NCBI GenBank assembly: GCA_963840095.1
Contig: CAWIXN010000002.1
Coordinates: forward strand, 186,001 to 250,000
DNA: 64,000 nucleotides
Reading direction: 5' to 3'
From: DATBGO01 sp963840095
Lineage (GTDB): Bacteria; Actinomycetota; Actinomycetes; Streptosporangiales; Streptosporangiaceae
Part shown: piece by piece, positions 8,433-17,617 of the stretch
How the letters are laid out: every line of letters starts with the position of its first letter
How positions within the stretch are numbered: position 1 is the stretch's first letter
The notes under the pieces: generated by a model
The model's input: the letters and a program-made list of their open reading frames with translations, nothing else
What the model was told of the DNA's origin: nothing
Databases searched by the model: none
Position numbers and translations under genes: made by a program

Positions 8433-9005
8433 GTGCGGCTGCTGCTGATCGGTGCTCCTGGCTCTGGCAAGGGAACTCAGGCCGGGCTGCTCGCCGCACG
8501 GTTCGGTCTCGCGCACATTTCCAGCGGAGACCTGCTGCGCCAGCACGTCAGGGAGCAGACCTCGCTCGGGCGCAGGGTGCAGTCCTACGTCGACCAGGGG
8601 GACCTGGTCCCGGATGGCGTCGTCATGGACATGTTGCGCAAGCCCGTGGTGGCCGCGGCCGACGGCTATGTCCTGGACGGCTTCCCGCGGACCGTCGAGC
8701 AGGCGGAGGCGTCCTACGCCGTGGTCAGGGAGCTCGGGGCCGAGGTGCAGGCCGCGATCCACCTCGACGTCCCCCGCGCGGAGCTGGTGCGGCGGCTGGC
8801 GGCCCGCGGCCGGGGCTCCGACGACAGCGAGGCTGTTATCGAGCACCGTCTGCAGGTGTACCAGGAACGGACGGTTCCGCTCCTTGAGTACTACGCGGGC
8901 CGGGAATGGATGTTCACCGTGGACGGCGCCCGGCCGCCCGAGGACGTCCACGAGGAAATCGTCCGGCGGATCCTGCGGCTGGCCGCCTTCACCGCGTCGA
9001 GGTGA
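8433..9005 (+). CDS. adk: Adenylate kinase (solitary copy)
   Basis: 190 residues. P-loop GAPGSGKGT at residues 7-15, AMP-binding HISSGDLLR, and the signature DGFPRTVEQA are all present, so the protein should convert ATP plus AMP to two ADP. The LID region is short (RGRGSDDSEAVIEHRLQVY) without zinc Cys. It begins with GTG; AAGGAG lies 11 nt upstream. It is not in the ribosomal-protein/secY cluster where the housekeeping adk resides, so it is probably a second adenylate kinase. Confidence 0.9.
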   Translation: MRLLLIGAPGSGKGTQAGLLAARFGLAHISSGDLLRQHVREQTSLGRRVQSYVDQGDLVPDGVVMDMLRKPVVAAADGYVLDGFPRTVEQAEASYAVVRELGAEVQAAIHLDVPRAELVRRLAARGRGSDDSEAVIEHRLQVYQERTVPLLEYYAGREWMFTVDGARPPEDVHEEIVRRILRLAAFTASR

Positions 9006-9031
9006 TCGGGCAGTACTGGCGGGCAGGCAGT

Positions 9032-9859
9032 TCAGGCGACCGCTGGGGGATGCCACAGGTACGGCGTGGTACGGGCCAGCGGGACAAAGCCCAGGCGCTC
9101 GAGGATAGGGCGGCTGTCCGCCGAGGCATCCACCTGCAGATAGCGGTAGCCCCGCTGGGCGGCGAGCCCGGCCCGGTAGGCGACCAGCGCGCGGTAAATT
9201 CCCTGGCCGCGCCAGCCGGGCAAGGTCCCGCCGCCCCACAGGCCGGCGAATTCCGTGCCGGGGATGAACTCGATGCGGGCCGCGCAGACCGGCACGTCAC
9301 CGGCCATCGCCACGACCATCGCCGTCCGGTCAGGTGTGTCGCGCAACTGGGCGAGCAGCGACCGGCGCAGCTGCGGGTGGCCGGTGCCGAAGACGCGGTC
9401 GTGCACCTCGAACATCAGTGCGACCCCGGCCTCGCCGGTGACCGGCACCAGTCTTACCCCGGCGGGCAGGGGCACGTCGGCCGGCCGGACCGCTTCGGCC
9501 GGGGTGGGCGCCCCGGGGGGAATGCCCGGAACGCCGGCGACCATGAGCGTTTCCTGGTCGCCGGGCACGAGGCCGGCTGCTAGCAGGCGTCCGGCCAGAT
9601 CGGCGGGCCGGTCATAGTCGTAGAGCTTCCACTCGAACTCCTGGCCGATGGCGCGGAAGCGGGCGACCTGCTCGGCGATGACCGCGTCAGCGTCGCCGTC
9701 ATGGAGGTCCGACCAGGTGATGCCCGACCAGCCCGGGCCGTCCGCCGCGACCTGCCTGACGACCCGGCCGGTGACCTCGATCCGGGCCCCAGGCCCATCG
9801 GCCTGTGCACCGCGCCGGACCTGAGCGTCATATGCGGCAAGCACGTCGGCGGGCTCCAC
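9032..9859 (-). CDS. GNAT-family N-acetyltransferase
   Basis: 275 residues, GTG start. The acetyl-CoA-binding motif A reads LPGWRGQGIYRALVAY (Q/R-x-x-G-x-G/A pattern) near residue 205, followed by ILERLGFVPLARTTPY, a typical GNAT end. The N-terminal ~110 residues are a divergent, GNAT-like half. Substrate unknown. Convergent with adk, with only about 26 bp between the stops. Confidence 0.85.
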   Translation of the reverse strand: MEPADVLAAYDAQVRRGAQADGPGARIEVTGRVVRQVAADGPGWSGITWSDLHDGDADAVIAEQVARFRAIGQEFEWKLYDYDRPADLAGRLLAAGLVPGDQETLMVAGVPGIPPGAPTPAEAVRPADVPLPAGVRLVPVTGEAGVALMFEVHDRVFGTGHPQLRRSLLAQLRDTPDRTAMVVAMAGDVPVCAARIEFIPGTEFAGLWGGGTLPGWRGQGIYRALVAYRAGLAAQRGYRYLQVDASADSRPILERLGFVPLARTTPYLWHPPAVA

Positions 9860-10021
9860 CCCTGCAGATCATCAGCACCGGCCGCCCGGCGCAACCCGTT
9901 TCTTCCGCCCTGCCCGCGGGCAGGGCGGTGCCCGGACGCCGTTGGCATACTGGCCTTCGCTCGCGGCGCTGCCCGGCGGCGCCCGCGTGGAGGTCGGATG
10001 GATGTCGGATAGGGAGGGCAG

Positions 10022-11023
10022 GTGGACCCGGTACAGGCGTTGCGGCAGATCGCGTTCCAGCTCGAACGGGCGGGAGCGCCGACCTACCGGGTGCGGGCAT
10101 TCCGCCGGGCCGCCCGGGTAGCCGAGGATCTGCCGGCGGGCGAGCTAGCGCACCGGATAGCTGAGGGCTCGCTGGCCGCGCTGCCCGGGATAGGCCCGGT
10201 CACCGCGGATGTCATCACCCAGGCGGCGGACGGCCGCCAGCCTGAGTATCTGGCCAACCTGCTCGCCGAGGCGCGGACGGCTGAGCGCACCGGGCTGCGG
10301 GCGGCGCTGCGGGGCGACTGCCATACCCATTCGGACTGGTCGGACGGCGGCAGCCCGCCGGATGAGATGGCGCAGACGGCCCGTGACCTGGGTCACGAGT
10401 GGATCGCGCTGACTGACCACTCGCCGCGGCTGACGGTGGCCGGCGGACTGTCGGCCGAACGCCTCGGCGCCCAGCTCGAGCTCCTCAGCAGGCTCAACGC
10501 CGATCTGGCGCCGTTTCGCATCCTGACCGGGATCGAAGTCGACATCCTGGCGGACGGCAGCCTCGATCAGCGTGACGACCTGCTCGGCCGGCTCGACGTC
10601 GTGGTCGCGAGCGTGCACTCGAAGCTGCGGATGCCTGCGGCCGAGATGACTGACCGGATGGTGACCGCGGTCGGTAGTCCGCACGTTGACGTGCTCGGGC
10701 ACTGCACCGGCCGGCTGATCACCGGCCGGGGCGGCCGGCCGGAGTCGGCGTTCGACCCCGAGAAGGTGTTCACCGCCTGCCGCGATCATGGTGTCGCGGT
10801 GGAGATTAACTGCAGGCCAGAACGGCAGGACCCGCCCGATCGGCTGCTGGGAATGGCTGCCGACCTCGGCTGCAGGTTCGCCATCAACACCGACGCGCAC
10901 GCCCCCGGTCAGCTCGACTGGCTGGACAGCGGGTGCAGGCGGGCCGAGAGCTTCGGGATCACGCCCGACCGGGTGATCAACACCGGCCGCGCTGAGGACC
11001 TGATCCGGCGGGCCCGGGGCTAA
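10022..11023 (+). CDS. PHP-domain phosphoesterase with helix-hairpin-helix N-terminus
   Basis: 333 residues, GTG start. Residues ~1-90 form a DNA polymerase X-like helix-hairpin-helix region (LPGIGPVTADVI). Residues ~100-333 form a PHP domain with metal ligands GDCHTHSDWSDG, ALTDHS, GIEVDIL, ASVHS, LGHCTGR and NTDAH. It looks like the C-terminal PHP half of bacterial PolX without the polymerase palm, so a nucleic-acid 3' phosphatase/exonuclease or histidinol-phosphatase-like activity is possible. Confidence 0.85.
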   Translation: MDPVQALRQIAFQLERAGAPTYRVRAFRRAARVAEDLPAGELAHRIAEGSLAALPGIGPVTADVITQAADGRQPEYLANLLAEARTAERTGLRAALRGDCHTHSDWSDGGSPPDEMAQTARDLGHEWIALTDHSPRLTVAGGLSAERLGAQLELLSRLNADLAPFRILTGIEVDILADGSLDQRDDLLGRLDVVVASVHSKLRMPAAEMTDRMVTAVGSPHVDVLGHCTGRLITGRGGRPESAFDPEKVFTACRDHGVAVEINCRPERQDPPDRLLGMAADLGCRFAINTDAHAPGQLDWLDSGCRRAESFGITPDRVINTGRAEDLIRRARG

Positions 11024-11076
11024 ATCTTCGCCACTGGCCGCCAGCCGACGGCCTCAGGTCGTGACAGCATGGTCGG

Positions 11077-11982
11077 ATGCGAGTTGTGCGTACGCCCGAG
11101 GATCGCTTTGCCGCACTGCCTGATTTCGCCTATCCGCCGCGTTATGCCGAGGTGGACGGCCTGCGCATCGCATACGTGGAAGCGGGGCCTGCCGACGGGG
11201 AGCCGGTGCTCCTGCTGCACGGGGAGCCAAGCTGGTCGTTTCTGTACCGCCGCGTCATGGGGGTGCTGGCCGACGCTGGGCTGCGTGCGATCGCGGCCGA
11301 TCTGGTCGGATTCGGCCGGTCCGACAAGCCGACCGAGATCATCGACCACAGCTATGAGCGGCACGTTGAGTGGATCCGCGCGCTCGCATTCGACCAGCTC
11401 GACCTGCGCGAGCTGACCCTCGTCGGGCAGAACTGGGGCGGCTTGATCGGGCTGCGGCTGGTCGCCGAGCACCCGGACCGGTTCGCCCGGGTGGTCGCGG
11501 CCAATACCGGGATGCCCACCGGCGACCAGCCGATGCCCGAGATCTGGCTCCGGTTTCGCGAGGTGGTCAGGACCACGCCGCGCCTGCAGGTGTCCAGGCT
11601 CGTGCAGGCAGGCTGCCAGACGGCGCTCGGCGAACAGGTACTCGCCGCCTACGATGCGCCGTTTCCCGACGAGACCTTCATGGCCGGGCCGCGGGCGATG
11701 CCGGGCCTGGTGCCGACGACGCCGAACGATCCGGCGGCGGAGGCCAACCGGGCTGCGTGGCGAGCGCTGTCGGCGTGGAACAAGCCATTCCTGGTCGCGT
11801 TCAGCGACCGCGATCCGATCACGGGCGCGATGGCTCCGGTCCTGAAAAGGGCCATACCCGGGACCGCGGGCCTTGAGCATCCGGTCTTCGAAGGCGCTGG
11901 GCACTTCCTGCAGGAGGACGCGGGTGAGCAGCTGGGCACCGTGATCGCCGACTTCATCACGTCGCGGCGCCCGGCCAGCTGA
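11077..11982 (+). CDS. Haloalkane dehalogenase-like alpha/beta hydrolase, nucleophile Asn
   Basis: 301 residues, alpha/beta-hydrolase fold very like haloalkane dehalogenases: oxyanion motif HGEPSWSFLYR (residues 49-59), GFGRSDKP, the nucleophile elbow GQNWGG, acidic residue in FSDRDPIT and base His in GAGHFLQED. Family members use Asp in the elbow (QDWGG); here codon 119 is AAC (11431-11433), giving Asn. That would block normal ester-intermediate chemistry unless the Asn deamidates, so the enzyme may be inactive or have another role. Located 53 bp after the PHP gene, on the same strand. Confidence 0.8.
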   Translation: MRVVRTPEDRFAALPDFAYPPRYAEVDGLRIAYVEAGPADGEPVLLLHGEPSWSFLYRRVMGVLADAGLRAIAADLVGFGRSDKPTEIIDHSYERHVEWIRALAFDQLDLRELTLVGQNWGGLIGLRLVAEHPDRFARVVAANTGMPTGDQPMPEIWLRFREVVRTTPRLQVSRLVQAGCQTALGEQVLAAYDAPFPDETFMAGPRAMPGLVPTTPNDPAAEANRAAWRALSAWNKPFLVAFSDRDPITGAMAPVLKRAIPGTAGLEHPVFEGAGHFLQEDAGEQLGTVIADFITSRRPAS

Positions 11983-12020
11983 CCGCCCGGGCCGGAGGGG
12001 CCGCCGGACCGGGGCAGACG

Positions 12021-12055
12021 GCCAGCCGGGCCCGGCCGCCGGGGGGCCGGCTGGC
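12021..12055. terminator. Bidirectional terminator hairpin
   Basis: GCCAGCCGG (12021-12029) pairs with CCGGCTGGC (12047-12055) around a GC-rich loop. It lies between convergent genes for the dehalogenase-like protein and HtrA. Confidence 0.55.
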
Positions 12056-12108
12056 GCGGGTTCTTCGTTAAGGGCCGATTCCCCTCGCCGTCATCGAGGC
12101 CGGGCCGC

Positions 12109-13305
12109 TCAGGCGGCCGGGCCAGTGGTGAGAACGATGGTCGCGGAGCGTGTCTGGCCGGACTGGCTGGTCCAGCCGACGGTGACGGCCGCGCCCGGGA
12201 GGTGCCGCCCGAGCGCCGCCTGGAGCGCGGTCGGCGAGGAGACGGAGCGGCCGTCGACCGAAACGATCACGTCGCCCGCGGCGAGGCCCGCCCGCTGCGC
12301 GGGTGATCCGGGGAGGACCCCCTCCACGGCGGCGCCGGGGCCGGCTGGCACCCCATTCGCCTGGGCGCCGGCCGCGGGCCTGACCTCGACGCCGATGAAC
12401 CCGGTGGGACCGATGTGCACCGTGGCTGATGCGGTGGCTGCCTCGATCTGGCGGGCGATGGAGACCGCCGCGTTGACCGGGATCGCGAAGGCCTGGGTCT
12501 GGCCCGGCTGGAACCGGAGGCTATTGGAGGCCGCGGTGTCGATGCCGATCACCTGGCCGGCGGTGTTGGCCAGCGGGCCGCCCGAGTCTCCCGGCTGGAT
12601 GTCGGCGTTGTGGTGGATGAGCCCGGTCAGCTGCTCGGTGGTGCCTGCCGCCTGGTCCGACGCCGCAATCGAGGCACCGAGCCCGGTGATCCGGCCGGTG
12701 ACGACGGACGGGGCACCGCCCTTGCCGCCTGCATTGCCCAGGGCCACGACTTGCTGGCCGACCGCGGCGGTCGAGGAATCGCCCAGGGTCACGGTGGCCA
12801 GCCCCGACGCGCCCTGCATCTGCAGGACCGCGATGTCGTGGGTCCGGTCATAGCCGACCACCTTGACCGGGTAGGTCCGGCCATTGCCGATATCGGTGAC
12901 GCTGACCGAGGTGGCACCTTCGATGACGTGGTTGTTGGTCAGCACCTCACCCGACCGCGTCAGCACCAGGCCGGTGCCTTCGGCCTGGGCGCGGGCGTAG
13001 CCGAGCGTCGAGGTGACGTCGACGAGGCCCGGGCTCACCCGGGCAGCGACCTGTGACGTCGTCAGGTCCGTGCCGCCGGAGGTGGCCTGCAGCCCAAGGA
13101 AGGTGCCAAGGCCGATCACCAGGACGATCGCCACGGCCAGCAGGAGCCGGCGGAAGCTCCGGACCGGGCTGCCCGGCCCTTCGGGCCTGCCGCCGCCGTA
13201 GCCGGCCGGGCCTTCGGGCCCGCCGGGGCCCCCCGGGCCTGGCCAGGGCAGGTACGGCTCGGTCGGCTCTGATCCCGTCACCATCTGATCGTAGATCGTG
13301 CTCAT
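12109..13305 (-). CDS. HtrA/DegP-like membrane-anchored serine protease
   Basis: About 399 residues from ATG 13305 (AGGAG 8 nt upstream). Order: a Pro/Gly-rich cytoplasmic segment, one membrane helix (LLLAVAIVLVIGLGTFLGL), a trypsin-like domain with His in NNHVIEG, Asp in RTHDIAVL and Ser in GDSGGPL, and a C-terminal PDZ domain (GFIGVEVRP to GDVIVSVDGRSV). It should act outside the membrane in protein quality control or envelope stress. Confidence 0.93.
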   Translation of the reverse strand: MSTIYDQMVTGSEPTEPYLPWPGPGGPGGPEGPAGYGGGRPEGPGSPVRSFRRLLLAVAIVLVIGLGTFLGLQATSGGTDLTTSQVAARVSPGLVDVTSTLGYARAQAEGTGLVLTRSGEVLTNNHVIEGATSVSVTDIGNGRTYPVKVVGYDRTHDIAVLQMQGASGLATVTLGDSSTAAVGQQVVALGNAGGKGGAPSVVTGRITGLGASIAASDQAAGTTEQLTGLIHHNADIQPGDSGGPLANTAGQVIGIDTAASNSLRFQPGQTQAFAIPVNAAVSIARQIEAATASATVHIGPTGFIGVEVRPAAGAQANGVPAGPGAAVEGVLPGSPAQRAGLAAGDVIVSVDGRSVSSPTALQAALGRHLPGAAVTVGWTSQSGQTRSATIVLTTGPAA

Positions 13306-13400
13306 CGGGACGGCTCCTGTGCGTATCTGTTCTGGTCGCTGTACCTCCATGGTCGGTGGCCCACCTGAGGGCAGGCTTGAGGCCTGCTGACGACGGGCTT

Positions 13401-14753
13401 GTGTCGTGTTTCGGTTCGCAATTATGTCGCGATCAGGAGCCAGCGGCCCCGAAAGCAGCGGCGAGCCAGGCCAGGTCATATAAGCCCAATGCTGTCAATA
13501 ACCTGGACTGCAACGGGTGGAGCAAGAAGTACAAAGCGCTCAGCCCGACTTGCACCGACCCGGTCGAGACCTACACCAAGTCCTACAAGTGGCACGGTAA
13601 GACGTCTGAAAAGCGGGTCATCGGCCGGTTCGTGGACAACGGGCACTACGTCGGTCATGACGAGCCAAGCACCAAGTTCATCTCGAGCGCGACCGGCTCA
13701 GGTAACACCATGACCTACTTCATGCAACTGCCGGTCAACCCGCGCAAGCATCCGACCGCGTCGGGCAGCGTCACTACCTACGGGGAGCTCAGCCCGGCGC
13801 CGTGGTTCGGCCTGCCGATCTGCGACCCGAATTCATATCCGCAGAATCCATGCACGCCGGACAGCGACACCAACTCGGGCTCGGCCACCGACCCGAATGC
13901 GGCGGGGTCGGCGTTTATGGAGCTGCAGTTCTATCCGCCGGGATTCACGCCGTTCCAGGACAACATCAGCTGCAGCGGGACCAAGTTGAACTCCGGCGAC
14001 GTGCTGAAGGTCTCGATCACCGACCCGGCGGCCGGTTTCACCACCACGGTGACCGACCTGACCACGGGCCAGACCGGCACCATGACCGCCAGCGCCGCCA
14101 ACGGCTTCATGAACACCAACGTCAAGACCTGTGCCGGGACGCCGTTCACCTTCCACGCGGAGTACAACACCGCCGCCCAGCAGAACCAGGTGCCGTGGGC
14201 CGCGCTCGAGGGCGGCGTGCTGGCCGAGCAGGAGACCGGTCACTTCGAGACCTGCGGCTCGCCGTCCGGGCACGACCCCTTCACCATGGCGTTCGCCAGC
14301 GGCGGGCCGTTCATCGACAGCCAGGCCTATGACGTCTGCCAGGGGGGCAACGATCCCCGGGCCGATCGCGGCGAGGGGCCGTGTAACGCGAAGACCGGCG
14401 TCTGCAAGAATTCCCAGACCGAGGGCACGACCGGGCCGATTGCGTGCCCCAGCGATAATTTCGCGAGCGGCCAGCTCTGCGAGTTCGCCGGTGGCCGCCT
14501 TCGTAGCCAGGATCCGGGCCGGCCCTCCCGCTGGAGAAGCCGGCCCGGACCTCGTTTTCCTGGCGCGGGCTTCCCGGCGCGGGTGCCCGGCGCGGGCCGG
14601 ACGCGGGGCCGGACGCGGGGCCGGAGGGCCGCACGGGGGCCTGCGCCGGCTGGACGGGGAACAGGACTGCCGCTACCGAGCGTTTACCACCATGTACCGA
14701 TAAAGGCCGCGGGTCTGGCTGCGGCGGCCAGGGATTTCCGGTCGGGAGGCTAG
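13401..14753 (+). pseudogene. Secreted DUF-type surface protein, ends damaged
   Basis: The core (about 13480-14490) encodes an extracellular-looking, Cys-containing protein: NNLDCNGW, VDNGHYVGHDEPSTKFISS, APWFGLPICDPNSYPQNPC, CSGTKLNSGDVLKVSITD and EQETGHFETC. I associate this with a family of secreted actinobacterial proteins. No signal peptide is found in frame upstream, where the sequence runs straight into the htrA promoter region, and after ...QLCEFAGG the frame becomes Arg/Pro/Gly repeat-like. The 5' end is probably lost and the 3' end frameshifted. An intact cytoplasmic form starting at GTG 13401 cannot be excluded. Confidence 0.55.
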
Positions 14754-14792
14754 CAGGCGGCTGTCTTGACGGAGCTTCTTGACGGAGCGGCA

Positions 14793-14806
14793 GGGATCTT
14801 GGACCC
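14793..14806. promoter_or_regulatory. Weak DosR-like box upstream of dosR
   Basis: GGGATCTTGGACCC differs at two positions from GGGACCTTGGTCCC seen elsewhere in the island. It lies about 70 bp before the dosR start and could give autoregulation; weaker than other sites. Confidence 0.35.
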
Positions 14807-14874
14807 TGACCTGACAGCGGCCCGGCTACAGTGAAATGGTTGGGTTGCCTGACCCTCCGGAAGATGGGTGCAAG

Positions 14875-15579
14875 ATGGGCCAGTCGCAGTCTGAGCGGGC
14901 GGCGTACGAAGGCAAGCAGATCAAGGTCTTCCTGCTCGATGATCATGAGATCGTGCGGCGGGGGGTCCGGGAACTGCTGGAGGCGGAGCCGGACCTCGTC
15001 GTCGTGGGCGAGGCGGGTACCGCCACGTCGGCACTAGCCAGGATCCCCGCGCTCCGGCCGGATGTCGCCGTGCTGGACGTCCGGCTGCCGGACGGCGACG
15101 GCGTCAGCGTCTGCCGTGAGATCCGGTCGAGGATGCCCGAGGTCGCCTGCCTGATGCTGACCTCGTTCGGTGACGACGATGCGCTGTTCGACGCGATCAT
15201 GGCGGGCGCGGCCGGCTACGTGCTGAAGCAGATCCGCGGCACCGACCTGGTCGGCGCGGTGCGGACCATCGCGGCAGGCGAGTCGATGCTGGACCCGGAG
15301 GCGGCCAGCCGGGTGATGAAGCGGATGCGCGATCAGGCCGTGCGATCCGATCCGCTGTCGGGCCTCACCGAGCAGGAGCGGCGCATCCTCGAGCTGATCG
15401 GGGAGGGGCTGACCAACCGCCAGATCGGCGAGCGGATGTTCCTGGCGGAGAAGACGGTCAAGAACTACGTCTCTGCTCTCTTCGCGAAGCTGGGCATGGA
15501 GCGCAGGACGCAGGCCGCCGCCTACGCCGCGCGCATCTTCGGCGAGGAGGACCATGGCGAGCGGGTCCGGGGCAGCTGA
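14875..15579 (+). CDS. dosR: DosR/DevR-like response regulator
   Basis: 234 residues, NarL/FixJ type. The receiver domain (15-130) has the acidic pair in FLLDDHE, phospho-acceptor Asp68 in AVLDVRLPDG, Thr in MLTSF and Lys in YVLKQI. The C-terminal LuxR-type helix-turn-helix (165-215) reads SEGLTN-like GEGLTNRQIGERMFLAEKTVKNYVS and AKLGMERRTQAA, closely matching mycobacterial DosR from memory. It should bind the GGGAC-N4-GTCCC boxes spread over the next 45 kb. An in-frame ATG at 14836 is an alternative start; 14875 has GGAAG upstream. Convergent with the kinase gene. Confidence 0.92.
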   Translation: MGQSQSERAAYEGKQIKVFLLDDHEIVRRGVRELLEAEPDLVVVGEAGTATSALARIPALRPDVAVLDVRLPDGDGVSVCREIRSRMPEVACLMLTSFGDDDALFDAIMAGAAGYVLKQIRGTDLVGAVRTIAAGESMLDPEAASRVMKRMRDQAVRSDPLSGLTEQERRILELIGEGLTNRQIGERMFLAEKTVKNYVSALFAKLGMERRTQAAAYAARIFGEEDHGERVRGS

Positions 15580-15643
15580 TAACCGGGGTCCGGTAAACGG
15601 GGTCCCGCGGCAGTCTCGGTCCTGAGGCGGCAGCCGGCCGGCT

Positions 15644-17383
15644 TCAGGAAGCCTCCGGTAGCGGCACGCGCCACTCCAGCTCGGTACCGCCGCCTGGGGC
15701 CGGGCCCACCCGCATGGTCCCGCTCAGCTTGCTGGCCCGTTCTTCCAGGTTGGCGAGGCCGCTACGGCGCTTGGTCGGCTTGATGCCGACGCCGTTGTCG
15801 GTAACCGTGAGCACCAGCTCCTGGCCGGCCTCGATGCTGACCTCGACGCGGGTGGCATTCGAGTGCCGTACGGCATTGGACAGGGCCTCGCGCAGCGCTC
15901 TCAGCAGATGCTCGCCGATCTCGGGCGTGACCTGTTCGTCGAGCCGGCCCGCCATCCGCAGCGACGGCGCGAAACCCAGCGGGCTGGTCATCTCGGCGAC
16001 GACCTCGAGGATCTGGGAGCGCAGGGTCGGCAGCTGGCTATCACCCCTGGAATGCAGCGCGAAGATGGCCGAGCGGATCTGCTTGATCGTCTCATCCAGC
16101 GCGTCCACGGCCTTGCTCACCCGGCCGGCGGCCTCCGACTCGGCCAGCAGTGTCGCGGTGCCCTCCAGCGACATGCCAGTTGCGTAAAGCCGCTGGATGA
16201 CCAGGTCATGCAAGTCACGGGCGATCCGGTCGCGGTCCTCGAAGACCGCGAAGCGCTCGACGTCCCTGCGGTGCTCGGCCAGTTCCAGGCCGATGCCGGC
16301 CTGCGCGGCAAAGGTGATCACCATGTCAATGGCCGCCGGCGCGAGCTGCATCGCGCCACGCCGGCGTCCTGCGGTCAGGACGCCGCGGACGTTGCCCGGC
16401 GCACCCAGCGGCACCAGCACCGTCGGCCCTAGCTGCATGTGCTTGCGCGCGACAGCGGCGACCCGGTCGTCGCCGGTGAAGTCCGGCAAGATCTTAGGCT
16501 CCCCGGTGTCCATGACCAGCCCGGAAACCGAGCCCTGGGCAGGCAGTACCAGGCCCAGGGCCTGGGCCGCGCCCTCGCCACTGGCATGTTCGATCACCAG
16601 GTGCTGGCGGCTGCCATCGGGCAGGGCGAGTGCGACCAGGTCAGCCCCGGATATCTCCAGCGCCCGGTGGGTTACCAGGGCCAGCACGTCCTCAGGCGCT
16701 GAGCCGGACAGCAGCTGCTGGGTAACCTCCGCGCTGGCCCGCAGCCAGCGCTGCTGCCTGCGCGCCTCTTCATAGAGCCGGGCGTTGTCGATCGCCACCC
16801 CGGCGGCGGCGGCCAGGGCGACCAGCAGGGCCTCGTCTTCCTCGTCGAACTGACCGCCGCCCAGTTTCTCGGTCAGGTAGAGATTGCCGTAAACGTCGTC
16901 GCGGATCCGCACCGGAACGCCCAGGAACGACCGCATCGGCGGATGGCCGGCCGGGAAGCCGTAGGACCTCGGGTGGGCCGAGATGTCCGGCAGCCGGAGG
17001 GTGCGCGGATTGGTGATCAGCTCGCCAAGCAGGCCTCGCCCCTCCGGCCAGTGATGAATCCTGCCGATCTCCGCCTCGTCCAGCCCGACCGGGACGAACT
17101 CGGCCAGCTGGCCCCCGTCCCCGATGATGCCCAGAGCCCCGTAGCGGGCGTTGACGAGAGTAACCGCCGCCTCGACGATCTGGCGCAGGGCGATCTCGAG
17201 CTCAAGGTTCCCGCCGACCGCCATGACCGCCTCGAGCAGCGCATGCGTACGGTCGCGCGTGGCCAGCACGGCCTGCAGCCGAACTTGCAGCTCGGCGAGT
17301 AGCTCGTCGAGCCGCATCTGCGGCACCACTGGGCGGGAATCGGACGGCTCCACCGGCAACTCCCCTGCAAGTTGTTCCGGCAC
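15644..17383 (-). CDS. dosS: DosS/DevS-like heme GAF sensor histidine kinase
   Basis: About 579 residues from GTG 17383. Domains: GAF-A (~55-200), GAF-B (~220-370), HisKA_3 dimerisation/phospho-acceptor (~380-450) and HATPase (~480-575). The block SAHPRSYGFPAGHPPMRSFL contains His147, which aligns with the heme-ligand His149 of M. tuberculosis DosS (recalled sequence), so gas or redox sensing by heme is likely. H-box DRIARDLHDLVIQRL carries His392; the N-box REALSNAVRHS and G-box DNGVGI are intact. Cognate partner of the adjacent response regulator. No membrane helix. Confidence 0.92.
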   Translation of the reverse strand: MPEQLAGELPVEPSDSRPVVPQMRLDELLAELQVRLQAVLATRDRTHALLEAVMAVGGNLELEIALRQIVEAAVTLVNARYGALGIIGDGGQLAEFVPVGLDEAEIGRIHHWPEGRGLLGELITNPRTLRLPDISAHPRSYGFPAGHPPMRSFLGVPVRIRDDVYGNLYLTEKLGGGQFDEEDEALLVALAAAAGVAIDNARLYEEARRQQRWLRASAEVTQQLLSGSAPEDVLALVTHRALEISGADLVALALPDGSRQHLVIEHASGEGAAQALGLVLPAQGSVSGLVMDTGEPKILPDFTGDDRVAAVARKHMQLGPTVLVPLGAPGNVRGVLTAGRRRGAMQLAPAAIDMVITFAAQAGIGLELAEHRRDVERFAVFEDRDRIARDLHDLVIQRLYATGMSLEGTATLLAESEAAGRVSKAVDALDETIKQIRSAIFALHSRGDSQLPTLRSQILEVVAEMTSPLGFAPSLRMAGRLDEQVTPEIGEHLLRALREALSNAVRHSNATRVEVSIEAGQELVLTVTDNGVGIKPTKRRSGLANLEERASKLSGTMRVGPAPGGGTELEWRVPLPEAS

Positions 17384-17466
17384 TGCTCCGATCGTACGTG
17401 AGCCGCCATCGAGCCGATGCCGCCCGCCCCGCCCGCCCGCCCGGCCCGCCCGAATCGGCCGCCGGG

Positions 17467-17480
17467 CGGACCAAAGGCCT
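17467..17480. promoter_or_regulatory. DosR-like box upstream of dosS
   Basis: CGGACCAAAGGCCT matches the island consensus GGGACCAANGGCCC at 12 of 14 positions. It lies 84 bp upstream of the dosS start, consistent with autoregulation. Before the IS insertion it would also have lain upstream of the plus-strand membrane protein gene now at 19330. Confidence 0.6.
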
Positions 17481-17617
17481 GCGCGGTTCATGCGACCGTC
17501 CCGCCGTCCGGTGACCCAGGTCTGGATCAAGAAGGACGGGCGGCCCTGCCCCGCACCGCCCGGCCGGCGGCAAGCTCTCCCCAGTACTGCAACGCCCGTA
17601 GCCGGGGCTCCCGTTGC

